This document shows, piece after piece, positions 44,506 to 53,854 of a DNA stretch of 64,000 bases. Under the pieces are notes generated by a model that made no database searches, was not told the origin of the DNA, and saw only the letters and a program-made list of their open reading frames with translations. Source of the stretch: Mycobacteriales bacterium (GTDB taxonomy: Bacteria; Actinomycetota; Actinomycetes; JAFAQI01; DASSKL01); contig DASSKL010000005.1 in assembly GCA_035690485.1 (NCBI GenBank), positions 1-64,000 on the forward strand, given 5' to 3'. Positions within the stretch are counted from its first letter, which is position 1. The number at the start of each line of letters is the position of its first letter. Position numbers and translations under genes: made by a program.

Positions 44506-44571
44506 GACGCCGAATCCCTCTCATGACCTAGCCGGACACGGTGACGCCGAAGCCTCTCATGACTCGGCTGG
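44506..44571. repeat. imperfect direct repeats in MarR/DoxX promoter region
   Basis: Unit 1 (44506-44535) and unit 2 (44543-44571) share GACGCCGAA, then CCTCTCATGAC, then GG at the end, with a 37-nt period. The first unit touches the MarR start codon. The common CTCTCATGAC, with central TCATGA palindrome, may be a regulator half-site used twice. Confidence 0.6.
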
Positions 44572-44617
44572 TTACGGGTAGTGCACGGGGTGACCGCCCG
44601 CGGGAAGGACAGCTCGA

Positions 44618-45064
44618 ATGATCGTCAGAAGCCTTGCGCGGCCACTGATGGCCGGGATCTTCGTCGTCGGGGGCATCGACACGCTGCGCAAGCCCGGGCC
44701 CAAGGCGCAGAAGGCCGAGGCCGTCATCGAGCCGGTCGCGAAGCAGGCGGGCCTGGAGGGGCTCGACCCGGAGCAGCTCACCCGCATCGATGCGGCCGTG
44801 AAGATCGTCGCCGCGCTGATGCTCGCCACCGGCCGGCTCCCGCGCGTCTCCGCCCTCGTCCTCGCTGGCAGCCTGCTGCCCACGACCGTCGCCGGGCACC
44901 GGTTCTGGGAGGAGAGCGACTCGACGGCGCGCAAAGGACAGCTCATGCACTTCCTCAAGAACTTCGCCATCCTCGGCGGGCTCATGACGATGGTCGTCGA
45001 CACCGGGGGCCGGGAGTCGTTGCCGCACAAGGCCCGGCGGCTCGCCACCCGGGCCGGGGACTGA
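44618..45064 (+). CDS. DoxX-family membrane protein
   Basis: A 148-residue inner-membrane protein with four helices. RPLMAGIFVVGGIDTLRKPG is the actinobacterial DoxX start, and GQLMHFLKNFAILGGLMTMV is the conserved C-terminal half. Mycobacterial members associate with superoxide dismutase and thiosulfate transferase in a membrane oxidoreductase complex; whether this holds here is unknown. GTGA-spaced small gene follows directly. The GGGAAGG ribosome site lies 12 nt upstream of the ATG. Confidence 0.85.
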   Translation: MIVRSLARPLMAGIFVVGGIDTLRKPGPKAQKAEAVIEPVAKQAGLEGLDPEQLTRIDAAVKIVAALMLATGRLPRVSALVLAGSLLPTTVAGHRFWEESDSTARKGQLMHFLKNFAILGGLMTMVVDTGGRESLPHKARRLATRAGD

Positions 45065-45066
45065 CC

Positions 45067-45246
45067 GTGACCGCGGGCGACGACCGGCCGGTGGTGCCGG
45101 CGGCGCGCTCCGACGAGGGCTACGACCCGGAGGCGCTCGCCGAGATCGAGCTCGCCAGCGAGCTCATGATCGCGGCGAACTCCGCGGAGAAGCTGGGTGA
45201 GGGCGAGCTCGACCGGGCGCTCGGCCTGCCCGCCTCCGACGGCTGA
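45067..45246 (+). CDS. small acidic hypothetical protein (59 aa)
   Basis: A short acidic protein VTAGDDRPVVPAARSDEGYD followed by a helix rich in Glu/Leu/Ala and ending LGLPASDG. Every third position is nearly G or C, strongly supporting translation. It begins 2 nt after the DoxX stop and so shares its transcript. Its last 127 bases overlap the end of the DUF309 gene on the other strand. No function is recognised. Confidence 0.65.
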   Translation: MTAGDDRPVVPAARSDEGYDPEALAEIELASELMIAANSAEKLGEGELDRALGLPASDG

Positions 45247-45671
45247 GCCTCCTGCGTCGCCGCCGCCGCCCGGGCGCGCTCGGCGATGCGGCGTACGTCG
45301 TCGGCGCCGGGCCGGTCCTGCGCGCACCACTCGATGAGCGATGCGGCGCCCCGCTCCAGCAGGGCACCGGTTCCGGCGGGGTTGCCGCGCTGATCGTGGG
45401 TGAGCCCGACGGCGAGCTGCGCGAGCCCTCGCCACAGCGGCCGGTCTCGCGAGGGGGCGGCCTTCCACACCGCCTCCAGCACCTCGTGAGCCCGGAACGG
45501 CAGGCCGGCGGCCACCAGCCCGGCCGCGCGTCGCAGCGCCTCGGCCGCCGGCAGTGGCTCGTCAGGCTCCCGGCCGGCGTCGGTCGCGCCGTGGGGCAGC
45601 GGCCGACCGGCGGCGTCGCGGGGGCGGGCGTTGCGCGGGCGGCCGATCGGGTCGCGGTCACGATCGGTCAT
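45120..45671 (-). CDS. DUF309 domain protein
   Basis: A protein of 183 residues if read to the TGA at 45120. The DUF309 core FRAHEVLEAVWKAAPSRDRP with LWRGLAQLAVGLTHDQRGNP is clear at about residues 60-120. The N-terminus is basic and the last ~45 residues are low-complexity Ser/Ala. That tail is exactly antisense to the well-biased small gene on the + strand, so the functional protein probably ends in the DUF309 core. ATGA overlap with the hydrolase stop indicates an operon holin-hydrolase-DUF309. Confidence 0.8.
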   Translation of the reverse strand: MTDRDRDPIGRPRNARPRDAAGRPLPHGATDAGREPDEPLPAAEALRRAAGLVAAGLPFRAHEVLEAVWKAAPSRDRPLWRGLAQLAVGLTHDQRGNPAGTGALLERGAASLIEWCAQDRPGADDVRRIAERARAAAATQEAQPSEAGRPSARSSSPSPSFSAEFAAIMSSLASSISASASGS

Positions 45672-46495
45672 GTGGTCAGCCACCGGAGCAGCTCGGCGGT
45701 CACGGCCCCCGATTGCTCCTCCGGCGGGAAGTGGCCGGCCTGCTCGATCTCCCGCCAGGTGTAGGGCCCACGGACGTAGAGCCCGGACCCGCGCGCCAAT
45801 CGCGCGGGCACGTAGGGATCGTCGCGGCCGTGCAGCGCCAGCGTCGGCGCGTCGACGGGTCGGCGTACGGCGCGGGCGAAGCGTCGTCCGTCCGGCCGCA
45901 GCTGCGACCGACCGGCCCACCGGTAGTACTCCATCGCGCAGTGCGCCACGCCCGGGATGAGCATCGCCTCGCGGTAGCGGCGCAGCGCCTCGTCGTCGGG
46001 CCAGCCGGAGCGAGCGCTCCACGAGCGGATCAGGGCGCCGGTGTTGACGGCGCCGTCGCGGGTGAGCCACGCCTCCGGGTAGCGCGGCAGCTGGAACAGC
46101 GCCAGGTGCGCGCCGGCGCGCAGCTGCTCGCCGGGCGTCGTGACGACGGCCGTGCGCATGCGCAGCGGGTGCGGTGCGGCGACCACGACCAGCCGGCGTA
46201 CGACGGCCGGGTGCAGCGCCGCAGTGGTCCAGGCCACGACGCCGCCCTGGCCGTGCCCCACCACGGCCGCGGCCGGCTCGCCGAGCGCCCGCACCAGCGC
46301 CGCGACGTCGCCGGCGAGGGTGAACATGTCGTAGCCACGCGGCGGCTTGTCGCTGGCGCCGTAGCCGCGCAGGTCGGGCGCCACCACGCGGAACCCGGCA
46401 TCGGCCAGCGCGACGAGCTGCTCGCGCCAGGCCCACCAGAACTGCGGGAACCCGTGCAACAGCAGCACCAGCGGGCCGGAGCCGAGCTCGGCCAC
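45668..46495 (-). CDS. EphE-like alpha/beta hydrolase with atypical nucleophile
   Basis: An alpha/beta hydrolase of at least 275 residues. The oxyanion motif HGFPQFWWAWREQ, the acid in HGRDDPYVPARLA and the catalytic His in IEQAGHFPPEEQ are present. At the nucleophile elbow the sequence is VVGHGQGGVVAW, where the expected Asp or Ser is Gly. The family's N-terminal strands are also encoded upstream in the same frame (WAHREVSANGIRFH), but no ATG, GTG or TTG precedes them before the TGA near 46580; 46495 is the first canonical start. The gene order (holin-like protein upstream) matches the mycobacterial Rv3669-ephE neighbourhood. Confidence 0.8.
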   Translation of the reverse strand: MAELGSGPLVLLLHGFPQFWWAWREQLVALADAGFRVVAPDLRGYGASDKPPRGYDMFTLAGDVAALVRALGEPAAAVVGHGQGGVVAWTTAALHPAVVRRLVVVAAPHPLRMRTAVVTTPGEQLRAGAHLALFQLPRYPEAWLTRDGAVNTGALIRSWSARSGWPDDEALRRYREAMLIPGVAHCAMEYYRWAGRSQLRPDGRRFARAVRRPVDAPTLALHGRDDPYVPARLARGSGLYVRGPYTWREIEQAGHFPPEEQSGAVTAELLRWLTT

Positions 46496-46571
46496 GTGGA
46501 AGCGGATGCCGTTGGCGCTGACCTCGCGGTGGGCCCACGGCCCCTCGACGAGGACGTCGGCCGCGCTGGCG

Positions 46572-47009
46572 CTAGCCGATGTTCATCGCCCGTTCGGGCA
46601 TCTTGTCGGGCGCGGGCGCCACGGTCGGGTGCCGCGCCCACTCGATGTCCTGACGCACGGTCTTGATCGTGCGCTCGGGCGGGCGAACCTTGACCATCTT
46701 CTTGACGCCGAGGCCGGCCAGGCCGACCGCCATCACCCCGAGGATGCCGCCCATGCAGAGGAATCCGATGGCCAGGCTCACGCCCAGGTAGGAGATGCCG
46801 AGGGCGCAGGCCGTGAGCAGCAGCAGGGTGGCCGGCAGCGCCATCGCGCCGGCCGCGCCGAGCAGGCCGATGCCCTTGCCGGCGCGCATGGCCTCCTCAC
46901 GCAGCTCGGTCTTGGCGAGCTCGATCTCCTTGTGGATCAGCTGTGACAGGTCGCGGGTGGCTCCGGCAACGAGCGTGCCGAGGCTCTGCTCCTCCAGCGG
47001 CGGCGTCAT
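46572..47009 (-). CDS. holin-superfamily-III-like membrane protein (non-phage)
   Basis: A 145-residue protein starting MTPPLEEQSLGTLVAGATRD, then amphipathic helix LSQLIHKEIELAKTELREEA, and two transmembrane helices (about residues 50-73 and 78-102) joined by a short loop. This is the Phage_holin_3_6 architecture found chromosomally in most actinobacteria. Despite the name, no phage genes are near. A role in envelope or membrane organisation is suspected. The ATG has GGGAGG upstream. Confidence 0.85.
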   Translation of the reverse strand: MTPPLEEQSLGTLVAGATRDLSQLIHKEIELAKTELREEAMRAGKGIGLLGAAGAMALPATLLLLTACALGISYLGVSLAIGFLCMGGILGVMAVGLAGLGVKKMVKVRPPERTIKTVRQDIEWARHPTVAPAPDKMPERAMNIG

Positions 47010-47029
47010 CCGGTCCTCCCGTAGGGTCA

Positions 47030-47042
47030 CCTGCACTGCAGG
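47030..47042. repeat. perfect palindrome upstream of holin-like gene
   Basis: CCTGCACTGCAGG is a perfect 13-bp palindrome with 6-bp arms, about 20 bp before the ATG of the minus-strand gene in the 129-bp divergent promoter region to the antiporter. It is an operator candidate or short stem. Confidence 0.4.
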
Positions 47043-47138
47043 TCGGGCTACCCGGCGCCCCTCGGCGCGACACGCGCGGCGGGATCGGGTGACGCACACT
47101 ATGGCGCGCGCCGGCGACGGCCGGGCGAAAGGGGTCGA

Positions 47139-48352
<1,214 letters not shown>

Positions 48353-48356
<4 letters not shown>

Positions 48357-50338
48357 CCTTCGCGTTCCTCGGCGCCGCGGGCGGTCATGCGCTGCTGGAT
48401 GGCCGTGGTCACCGTCGGGTCGAGCAGCGTGGTGACGTCGCCGAGCTGACGGTTCTCCGCGATGTCGCGCAGCAGCCGCCTCATGATCTTGCCCGAGCGG
48501 GTCTTCGGCAGCTCCGGCGTGATGAGGATCTGCCGCGGCTTCGCGATCGGGCCGATCTCCTTGGCCACGTGGTTGCGCAACTCCTGGACGAACGCCTCGC
48601 CCTGCGCCTCGTCGTCGGCCACGCCCTCGCGGACCGTGACGAAGGCGACGATGGCCTGCCCGGTCGTCGGGTCGTTGGCACCGACCACCGCGGACTCCGC
48701 GACGTTGGGGTGGCCGACGATCGCGTGCTCGACCTCGGTGGTCGAGATGCGGTGGCCGGAGACGTTCATGACGTCGTCGACCCGGCCGAGCAGCCACAGG
48801 TCGCCGTCGTCGTCCTTCTTGGCGCCGTCGCCGGCGAAGTAGATGCCGGGGAAGCGCGACCAGTAGGTGTCGCGGTAGCGCTGCTCGTCGCCCCAGATGC
48901 CGCGCAGCATCGCCGGCCACGGCTCGGTGATGACCAGGTAGCCCCCGCCGCCGTTGCCGACCGGCGTGCCCTCGTTGTCGACCACGTCGACGCTGATGCC
49001 CGGGAAGGCGGTCATCGCGGCGCCCGGCTTCGCCGCCGTGACGCCCGGCAGCGGGGTGACCATGATCGCGCCGGTCTCGGTCTGCCACCAGGTGTCCACG
49101 ACCGGCGTACGGCCGCCGCCGATGTGCTCGCGGTACCAGATCCACGCTTCCGGGTTGATCGGCTCGCCGACGCTGCCGAGCACCCGCAGGCTGGTCAGGT
49201 CGTGCGCCTCCAGGGGGCCGGTGCCCCACTTCATCAGCGTGCGGATCGTGGTGGGGGCGGTGTAGAGGATCGTGACGCCGTAGTCCTCGACGATCTTCCA
49301 CCAGGTGTCCTTGTCACCCGGGTGCGGGACGCCTTCGTACATGACCGACGTGGCGCCGTTGGCGAGCGGCCCGTAGACGATGTAGCTGTGGCCGGTGACC
49401 CAGCCGATGTCGGCCGCGCACCAGTAGACGTCCCGGTCGGGCTTGAGGTCGAAGACCAGGCGGTGCGTCGAGGCGACCTGGGTCAGGTAGCCGCCCGTGG
49501 TGTGGAAGATCCCCTTCGGCTTCGCGGTCGTCCCGCTCGTGTACATGATGTAGAGCACGTGCTCGCTGTCGAAGGACGCCGGCTCGTGCGCGGCCGGCTG
49601 CCGGTCGACGATCTCGTGCCACCACACGTCGCGGCCGTCGGTCCAGGCGACGTCCTGCCCGGTGCGGCGTACGACGAGGACGTGGCGCACCCCGGGGCAG
49701 TCCTGCAGCGCCTCGTCGACAGCGGGCTTCAGCGCGCTCGGCGCGCCGCGGCGGAAACCGCCGTCGGCCGTGATCACGGCGGTCGCGTCCGAGTCGAGGA
49801 TCCGGCCCTTGAGCGCGTCGGCGGAGAAGCCGCCGAAGACCAGGTTGTGGATCGCGCCGATGCGGGCGCAGGCCAGCATCGCGACGACCGCCTCGGGGAT
49901 CATCGGCAGGTAGATCGCGATCCGGTCGCCGTCGCCGACGCCGAGCTCGGTCAGGGCGTTGGCGGCCTGGCACACCATGCGGTGCAGGTCGGCGTAGGTG
50001 ATCGTGCGCCGGTCCCGCATGCCGTCGCCGATCCAGTGGTAGGCGACCTTGTCGCCCCGCCCCGCGGCGATGTGGCGGTCGACGCAGTTGACGCTCGCGT
50101 TGAGCCGCCCGCCGACGAACCACTGCGAGAACGGCGCCTCCCAGACCAACGAGGTGTCCCACCGACGGTCCCAGGTCAGCGCGTCGGCCTGGTGCTCCCA
50201 GAACGCGACGGGGTCGGCCGCGGCCTCGGCGTAGATGCCGGGCTGGGCGTTGGCCGCGCGCGCGAGGTCCTCCGGCGGTGCGAACCGGCGGGTCTCGTGC
50301 AGCAGGGCCGACAGGGTGGGATCGCGCTGCTCCGACAT
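48353..50338 (-). CDS. acs: acetyl-CoA synthetase
   Basis: A 661-residue AMP-forming acetate:CoA ligase. The ATP motif is YIMYTSGTTAKPKGIFHTTG, the acetyl pocket and adenylation motifs include DTWWQTETGAIMVTPLPG and YFAGDGAKKDDDGDLWLLGR, and the regulatory, acetylatable lysine is in LPKTRSGKIMRRLLRDI. It activates acetate to acetyl-CoA, linking the catabolic genes around it to central metabolism. The ATG at 50338 has GGAGG upstream. The HAD-IB gene ends 35 bp upstream on the same strand, so co-transcription is likely. Confidence 0.95.
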
Positions 50339-50373
50339 CGGGCTTCCTCCGCTGGGTGCCTGTGGGGACACGC

Positions 50374-51189
50374 TCACGTACGTCGACGGTGTACGGCGTA
50401 CCACGCCGCCCCCGCGCCGACCGCGACGGCACCGGCCACGGCGGCCGCGCCGACGCGCGGACCGGGCGGCGGCGGCAGCCGAGGGATGCGGTCGCGCAGG
50501 GTGACCGGCCGGCGGAACTCCAGGACCGGCCAGCCGCGATCGACCGCGATCCGGCGCAACCCCTTGTCCGGGTTGACCGCGAAGGGGTGACCTACCGCCT
50601 CGAGCATCGGGACGTCGGTGACCGAGTCGCTATAGGCGTAGCTGGCCGCAAGGTCGAAGCCGTGCACCGCTGCCAGGCGACGGATCGCCGCCGCCTTCTC
50701 CTCGCCGTAGGCGTAGAAGTCGATCGCGCCCGTGTAGCAGCCTTCGTGGACCACCATGCGGGTCGCCACCACCTGGTCGGCGCCGACGAGGTCCCCGATC
50801 GGTCCGACCAGCTCCTCGCCACTGCTGGACACGATCACGACGGCGCGCCCGTCGGCTCGATGCTCCTCGATGAGCGACGCCGCCTCGTCGTAGATCAGCG
50901 GGTTGACGATCTCGTGCAGGGTCTCGGCGACGATGTCGCGGACCAACTGCACGTCCCAACCGGCGCACAGTGCGGTCAGGTAGTCGCGCATCCGGTCCAT
51001 CTGCGACGCGTCGGCGCCTCCGACCAGGTAGACGAACTGCGCGTAGGTGGCTCGCAGCATCGAGCGGCGGTTGATCAGGCCGCCGGCGTAGAACGGCTTG
51101 CCGAACGCCAGCGTGCTCGACTTCGCGATGATCGTCTTGTCGAGGTCGAAGAAGGCGGCCGCCGGCGCGGAGGCAGGCGGGCTGTCCAT
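50374..51189 (-). CDS. HAD-IB family phosphatase with C-terminal membrane segment
   Basis: A 271-residue SerB-like HAD subfamily IB hydrolase. Motif I FFDLDKTIIAKSS, motif II VVIVSSSGEELVG, and motif III-IV SYAYSDSVTDVPMLEAVG are complete. The last ~30 residues, VGAAAVAGAVAVGAGAAWYA plus basic end, form one membrane anchor. It is the syntenic homologue of Rv3661 and Streptomyces SCO3558-type proteins next to ssd. Targets are phosphorylated small molecules or lipids. A TATGCT box (51202-51197, minus) precedes the ATG by 7 nt. Confidence 0.88.
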   Translation of the reverse strand: MDSPPASAPAAAFFDLDKTIIAKSSTLAFGKPFYAGGLINRRSMLRATYAQFVYLVGGADASQMDRMRDYLTALCAGWDVQLVRDIVAETLHEIVNPLIYDEAASLIEEHRADGRAVVIVSSSGEELVGPIGDLVGADQVVATRMVVHEGCYTGAIDFYAYGEEKAAAIRRLAAVHGFDLAASYAYSDSVTDVPMLEAVGHPFAVNPDKGLRRIAVDRGWPVLEFRRPVTLRDRIPRLPPPPGPRVGAAAVAGAVAVGAGAAWYAVHRRRT

Positions 51190-51359
51190 GGCAGCGAGCA
51201 TAGGGGAGCAGGGCGGGGCGTCTCTCTGGCCGGAAACCACCTGTTTGTACCAGTGTGTCCGGAGTCGGAAAGAATCTGGAAATAGCTTGGTTTGGTCCCT
51301 GCGAGGGGCGGGCAGTCGTCTTCGCAAGGGTGCACCCGAGGGGGTGCGCTCGCATGGGC
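51190..51359. other. 5' part of the HAD/ssd intergenic region
   Basis: About 170 bases with a relatively A+T-rich patch (51241-51297, including GAAAGAATCTGGAAATAGCT), the best place for the promoter of the 6C RNA and of ssd. At 51332-51347 a short stem GCACCC/GGGTGC is present. No coding frame with bias. Confidence 0.5.
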
Positions 51360-51436
51360 ACGGATTCGGCTCGTCCCCCCCGGAGTCGGATCTGTCCAAG
51401 ACGACCCCCGTCACCCCCCCCGACGGGGGTCGTCTG
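51360..51436 (+). ncRNA. 6C RNA (actinobacterial small RNA)
   Basis: Two hairpins, each with a run of C in the loop, define the actinobacterial 6C motif. Hairpin 1: 51363-51372 pairs with 51383-51392 (10 bp, two wobbles), the loop holding seven C (51375-51381). Hairpin 2: 51399-51412 pairs perfectly with 51422-51435 (14 bp), the loop holding eight C (51414-51421). The place between a HAD-IB gene and ssd, on the ssd strand, is the known site of 6C RNA in mycobacteria and Streptomyces. The 5' end is not fixed by sequence; the second hairpin may also end the transcript. In M. tuberculosis 6C RNA acts on mRNAs through its C-rich loops. Confidence 0.87.
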
Positions 51437-51593
51437 CTGTCCCGGGCCGGCCGCCCGCGTCCGGCCGCCGTCTGCTGTCGGGTCCGGCCCCTGTGGACGT
51501 GGCGTTCGTCGTCCACAACGGCGTACGACGCCGCTGCGCCGCTGCACCGGTTGCGGCCATCGTTCGGGTCGAGTCCCGACCTTGGAGCGTGCC
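51437..51593. other. region between 6C RNA and ssd
   Basis: About 157 bases with no coding bias. It carries a ribosome site TTGGAG at 51581-51586 before the ssd GTG. No strong promoter motif was recognised. Confidence 0.5.
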
Positions 51594-52688
51594 GTGACCG
51601 CCGCCTTCGCCCCGCCCGCAGGCAACCGCCCTCTGCTCGTCACCGCCGACGAGCAGCTGCTCGACGACCTCGTCCGGCTCGCGGCCGTCGCTGGCATCGA
51701 GACCACGGTCGTCGCGGACCTCGGCGCCGCGCGACCGCTGTGGCTTGCCGCCACCGCGGTCGTGGTGGGTGGCGACCTGGTCGCCGCTGCCGCGGCGGCG
51801 AGTCTGCCTCGCCGCGAGCGTGTGGTCGTAGTCGCCCGCGCCGACGACGAGGAGCTGTGGCGTTCCGCCGTCACGCTGGCCCCGGCCCGGGTCGGCAGCA
51901 TGCCCGCGGCAGAGGAGTGGCTCATCGACCTGTTCGCCGACGCCGCGGACCGGCTGCACGGGCCGGCCGCCGACGGCCTCGTCGTCGGCGTCATCGGCGG
52001 GCGCGGCGGCGCCGGTGCCTCGACCCTCGCCTGCGCGCTGGCGGTGACCGGGGACCGAGCGGGACGGCGCACGACGCTCGTCGATGCCGATCCGCTCGGC
52101 GGCGGCATCGATCTGCTTCTGGGTGGCGAGGACACCGGGGGGTTGCGCTGGCCCGAGCTCACCGGAGCGAGCGGCCGCGTCGACGGTGCCGCACTGCGGG
52201 AGGCGCTGCCCCGAGTGGGTGAGCTGGCCGTGCTGTCCTGGGACCGCGGCGATGCGCTCGCCATCCCGCCGGCCGCGATGACCGCCGTCCTCGACGCGGC
52301 GGCGCGCGCGAGCGATCTGGTCGTGGTCGACCTGCCGCGACACGACGACCCCGCCGCGGAGGTGGTGCTGCCGCGACTCGACGCCACTCTGCTCGTCGTG
52401 CCGGCGGAGGTGCGCGCGACGGCGGCCGCGGCTCGAGTCTGCGCCCGGGTGACCGGACGGTGCCGCGACCTGCAGCTGGTCGTTCGCGGCCCGTCACCCG
52501 CAGGCCTCGACGGGGCCGGCGTCGCGCAGGTGCTCGGGCTGCCGCTGGCCGGGGAGCTGCGCCCGGAGCCCGGGCTGGCTCAGGCCCTCGAGGTCGGCGA
52601 ACCGCCGGGCCGCCGCCGACGCGGCCCGCTGGCCGACTTCTGCGCGAGGCTCTTGCGCGGGCTCGACGAGGCGGGCCGAGCGGCGTGA
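51594..52688 (+). CDS. ssd: septum-site-determining protein Ssd (CpaE/MinD-like)
   Basis: A 364-residue protein. The N-terminal ~115 residues are receiver-like without a clear phosphoacceptor, the CpaE/TadZ pattern. The ATPase-like domain begins VGVIGGRGGAGASTLACAL, in which the Walker A lysine position is occupied by Ala (GAGAST instead of GVGKTT). TTLVDADPLGGGIDLLLGGE supplies the Walker A' -like aspartates and SDLVVVDLPRHDDPAAE the Walker B region. It matches Ssd (Rv3660c), which affects septum formation and is encoded at the head of the Tad locus, where a TadZ-type positioning role is expected. The stop overlaps tadA by GTGA. Confidence 0.9.
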   Translation: MTAAFAPPAGNRPLLVTADEQLLDDLVRLAAVAGIETTVVADLGAARPLWLAATAVVVGGDLVAAAAAASLPRRERVVVVARADDEELWRSAVTLAPARVGSMPAAEEWLIDLFADAADRLHGPAADGLVVGVIGGRGGAGASTLACALAVTGDRAGRRTTLVDADPLGGGIDLLLGGEDTGGLRWPELTGASGRVDGAALREALPRVGELAVLSWDRGDALAIPPAAMTAVLDAAARASDLVVVDLPRHDDPAAEVVLPRLDATLLVVPAEVRATAAAARVCARVTGRCRDLQLVVRGPSPAGLDGAGVAQVLGLPLAGELRPEPGLAQALEVGEPPGRRRRGPLADFCARLLRGLDEAGRAA

Positions 52689-53854
52689 GCGCAGCCCTGG
52701 AGGTCGGCGACCTCGTCGAGCGGGTGCGCCGGCGGCTCGCCGACGAGGGCGTCGAGCCGTCACCCGAGCGGGTGGCCCGGGCGGTGCGGCAGGAGGCGGG
52801 CACCCGGGGCGACGTGGCGCTGCTCGCCGCGCTGCGTCAGCTGCGGGCCGAGACGGTGGGCGCGGGCCCGCTGCAGGTCCTGCTCGACGACGAGGCGGTG
52901 ACCGACGTCATCGTCAACGCGCCGGACGAGGTGTGGGTGGACCGCGGCCAGGGTCTCGAGCGCGCCGAGGTGACGCTGACCGACGAGGCGGCGGTGCGGC
53001 GGCTTGCGCAGCGACTGGTCGCGGCGTGCGGCCGGCGACTCGACGACGCCGCGCCGTTCGCCGACGCCCGGCTGCCCGACGGCACCCGCGTGCACGCCGT
53101 GCTCCCGCCGATCTCGCCGACCGGCACCTGCCTGTCCCTGAGGGTGCCGCCGCGGCGGGCCTTCACCCTCGACCAGCTCGGCGACGCGGGCACGGTCTCA
53201 CCCGCCGGCGCGGCACTCCTGCAAGCGATCGTCACGCGGCGGCTCGCCTTCGTCGTGAGCGGCGGCACGGGCACCGGCAAGACCACGCTGCTCAGCACGC
53301 TGCTCTCGCTGGTGCCGCCGGGCCAGCGCCTGCTGCTCGTCGAGGACTCCGCCGAGCTGCGGCCGACGCACCCCCACGTCGTACGCCTGGAGGCTCGGCC
53401 GGCCAACGTCGAGGGCAGCGGCGCGGTGACGCTCGCCGTGCTGGTGCGACAGGCGCTGCGCATGCGACCGGACCGCATCGTCGTCGGCGAGGTCCGTGGC
53501 GCCGAGGTCGTCGATCTCCTGGCGGCTCTCAACACCGGTCACGACGGTGGCTGTGGCACCGTCCACGCCAACCGTGCGGTCGACGTCCCGGCGCGGCTCG
53601 AGGCCCTGGCCGCCGCGGGTGGGCTGTCGCGCGAGGCGCTGCACAGCCAGCTCGCCGTCGCCCTGCACGTGGTCGTCCACCTGACCCGCGGTCCGGACGG
53701 CCGGCGGAGGCTGGCCGACATCTGTGTGCTGCAGCGCGGGCCCGACGGGTGCGTCGTCGCGCTCCCGGCGTTCACCGACGGTCCGGACGGACTGGTCGAG
53801 GGTGCGGCAGCGCCGCTGCTGCGGGCGATGCTGCGCCGCCGGGTCGTGGCATGA
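52685..53854 (+). CDS. tadA: TadA/CpaF-family secretion ATPase
   Basis: A 389-residue T2SS-E-family ATPase that powers Flp/Tad pilus assembly. Walker A is VVSGGTGTGKTTLLSTLLSL; the Asp box is LLVEDSAELRPTHPHVVRLE; Walker B MRPDRIVVGEVRGAEVVDLL; the His box is NTGHDGGCGTVHANRAVDVP. The N-terminal ~100 residues form the CpaF stalk region with DEAVTDVIVNAPDEVWVDRG. It should act as a hexamer on the cytoplasmic face with TadB/TadC. GTGA overlap with ssd and ATGA with tadB show a tight operon. Confidence 0.95.
   Translation: MSAALEVGDLVERVRRRLADEGVEPSPERVARAVRQEAGTRGDVALLAALRQLRAETVGAGPLQVLLDDEAVTDVIVNAPDEVWVDRGQGLERAEVTLTDEAAVRRLAQRLVAACGRRLDDAAPFADARLPDGTRVHAVLPPISPTGTCLSLRVPPRRAFTLDQLGDAGTVSPAGAALLQAIVTRRLAFVVSGGTGTGKTTLLSTLLSLVPPGQRLLLVEDSAELRPTHPHVVRLEARPANVEGSGAVTLAVLVRQALRMRPDRIVVGEVRGAEVVDLLAALNTGHDGGCGTVHANRAVDVPARLEALAAAGGLSREALHSQLAVALHVVVHLTRGPDGRRRLADICVLQRGPDGCVVALPAFTDGPDGLVEGAAAPLLRAMLRRRVVA

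Noticed and set aside
44558-44581. Third SigB/SigF-type promoter (GGGTA at 44576-44580)
   Set aside because: No GTT-type -35 element at 14-16 nt; only CATG/TCAT is present.
46572-47009. Prophage remnant suggested by a holin-like protein
   Set aside because: This membrane family is chromosomal in most actinobacteria and no other phage gene or attachment repeat is nearby.
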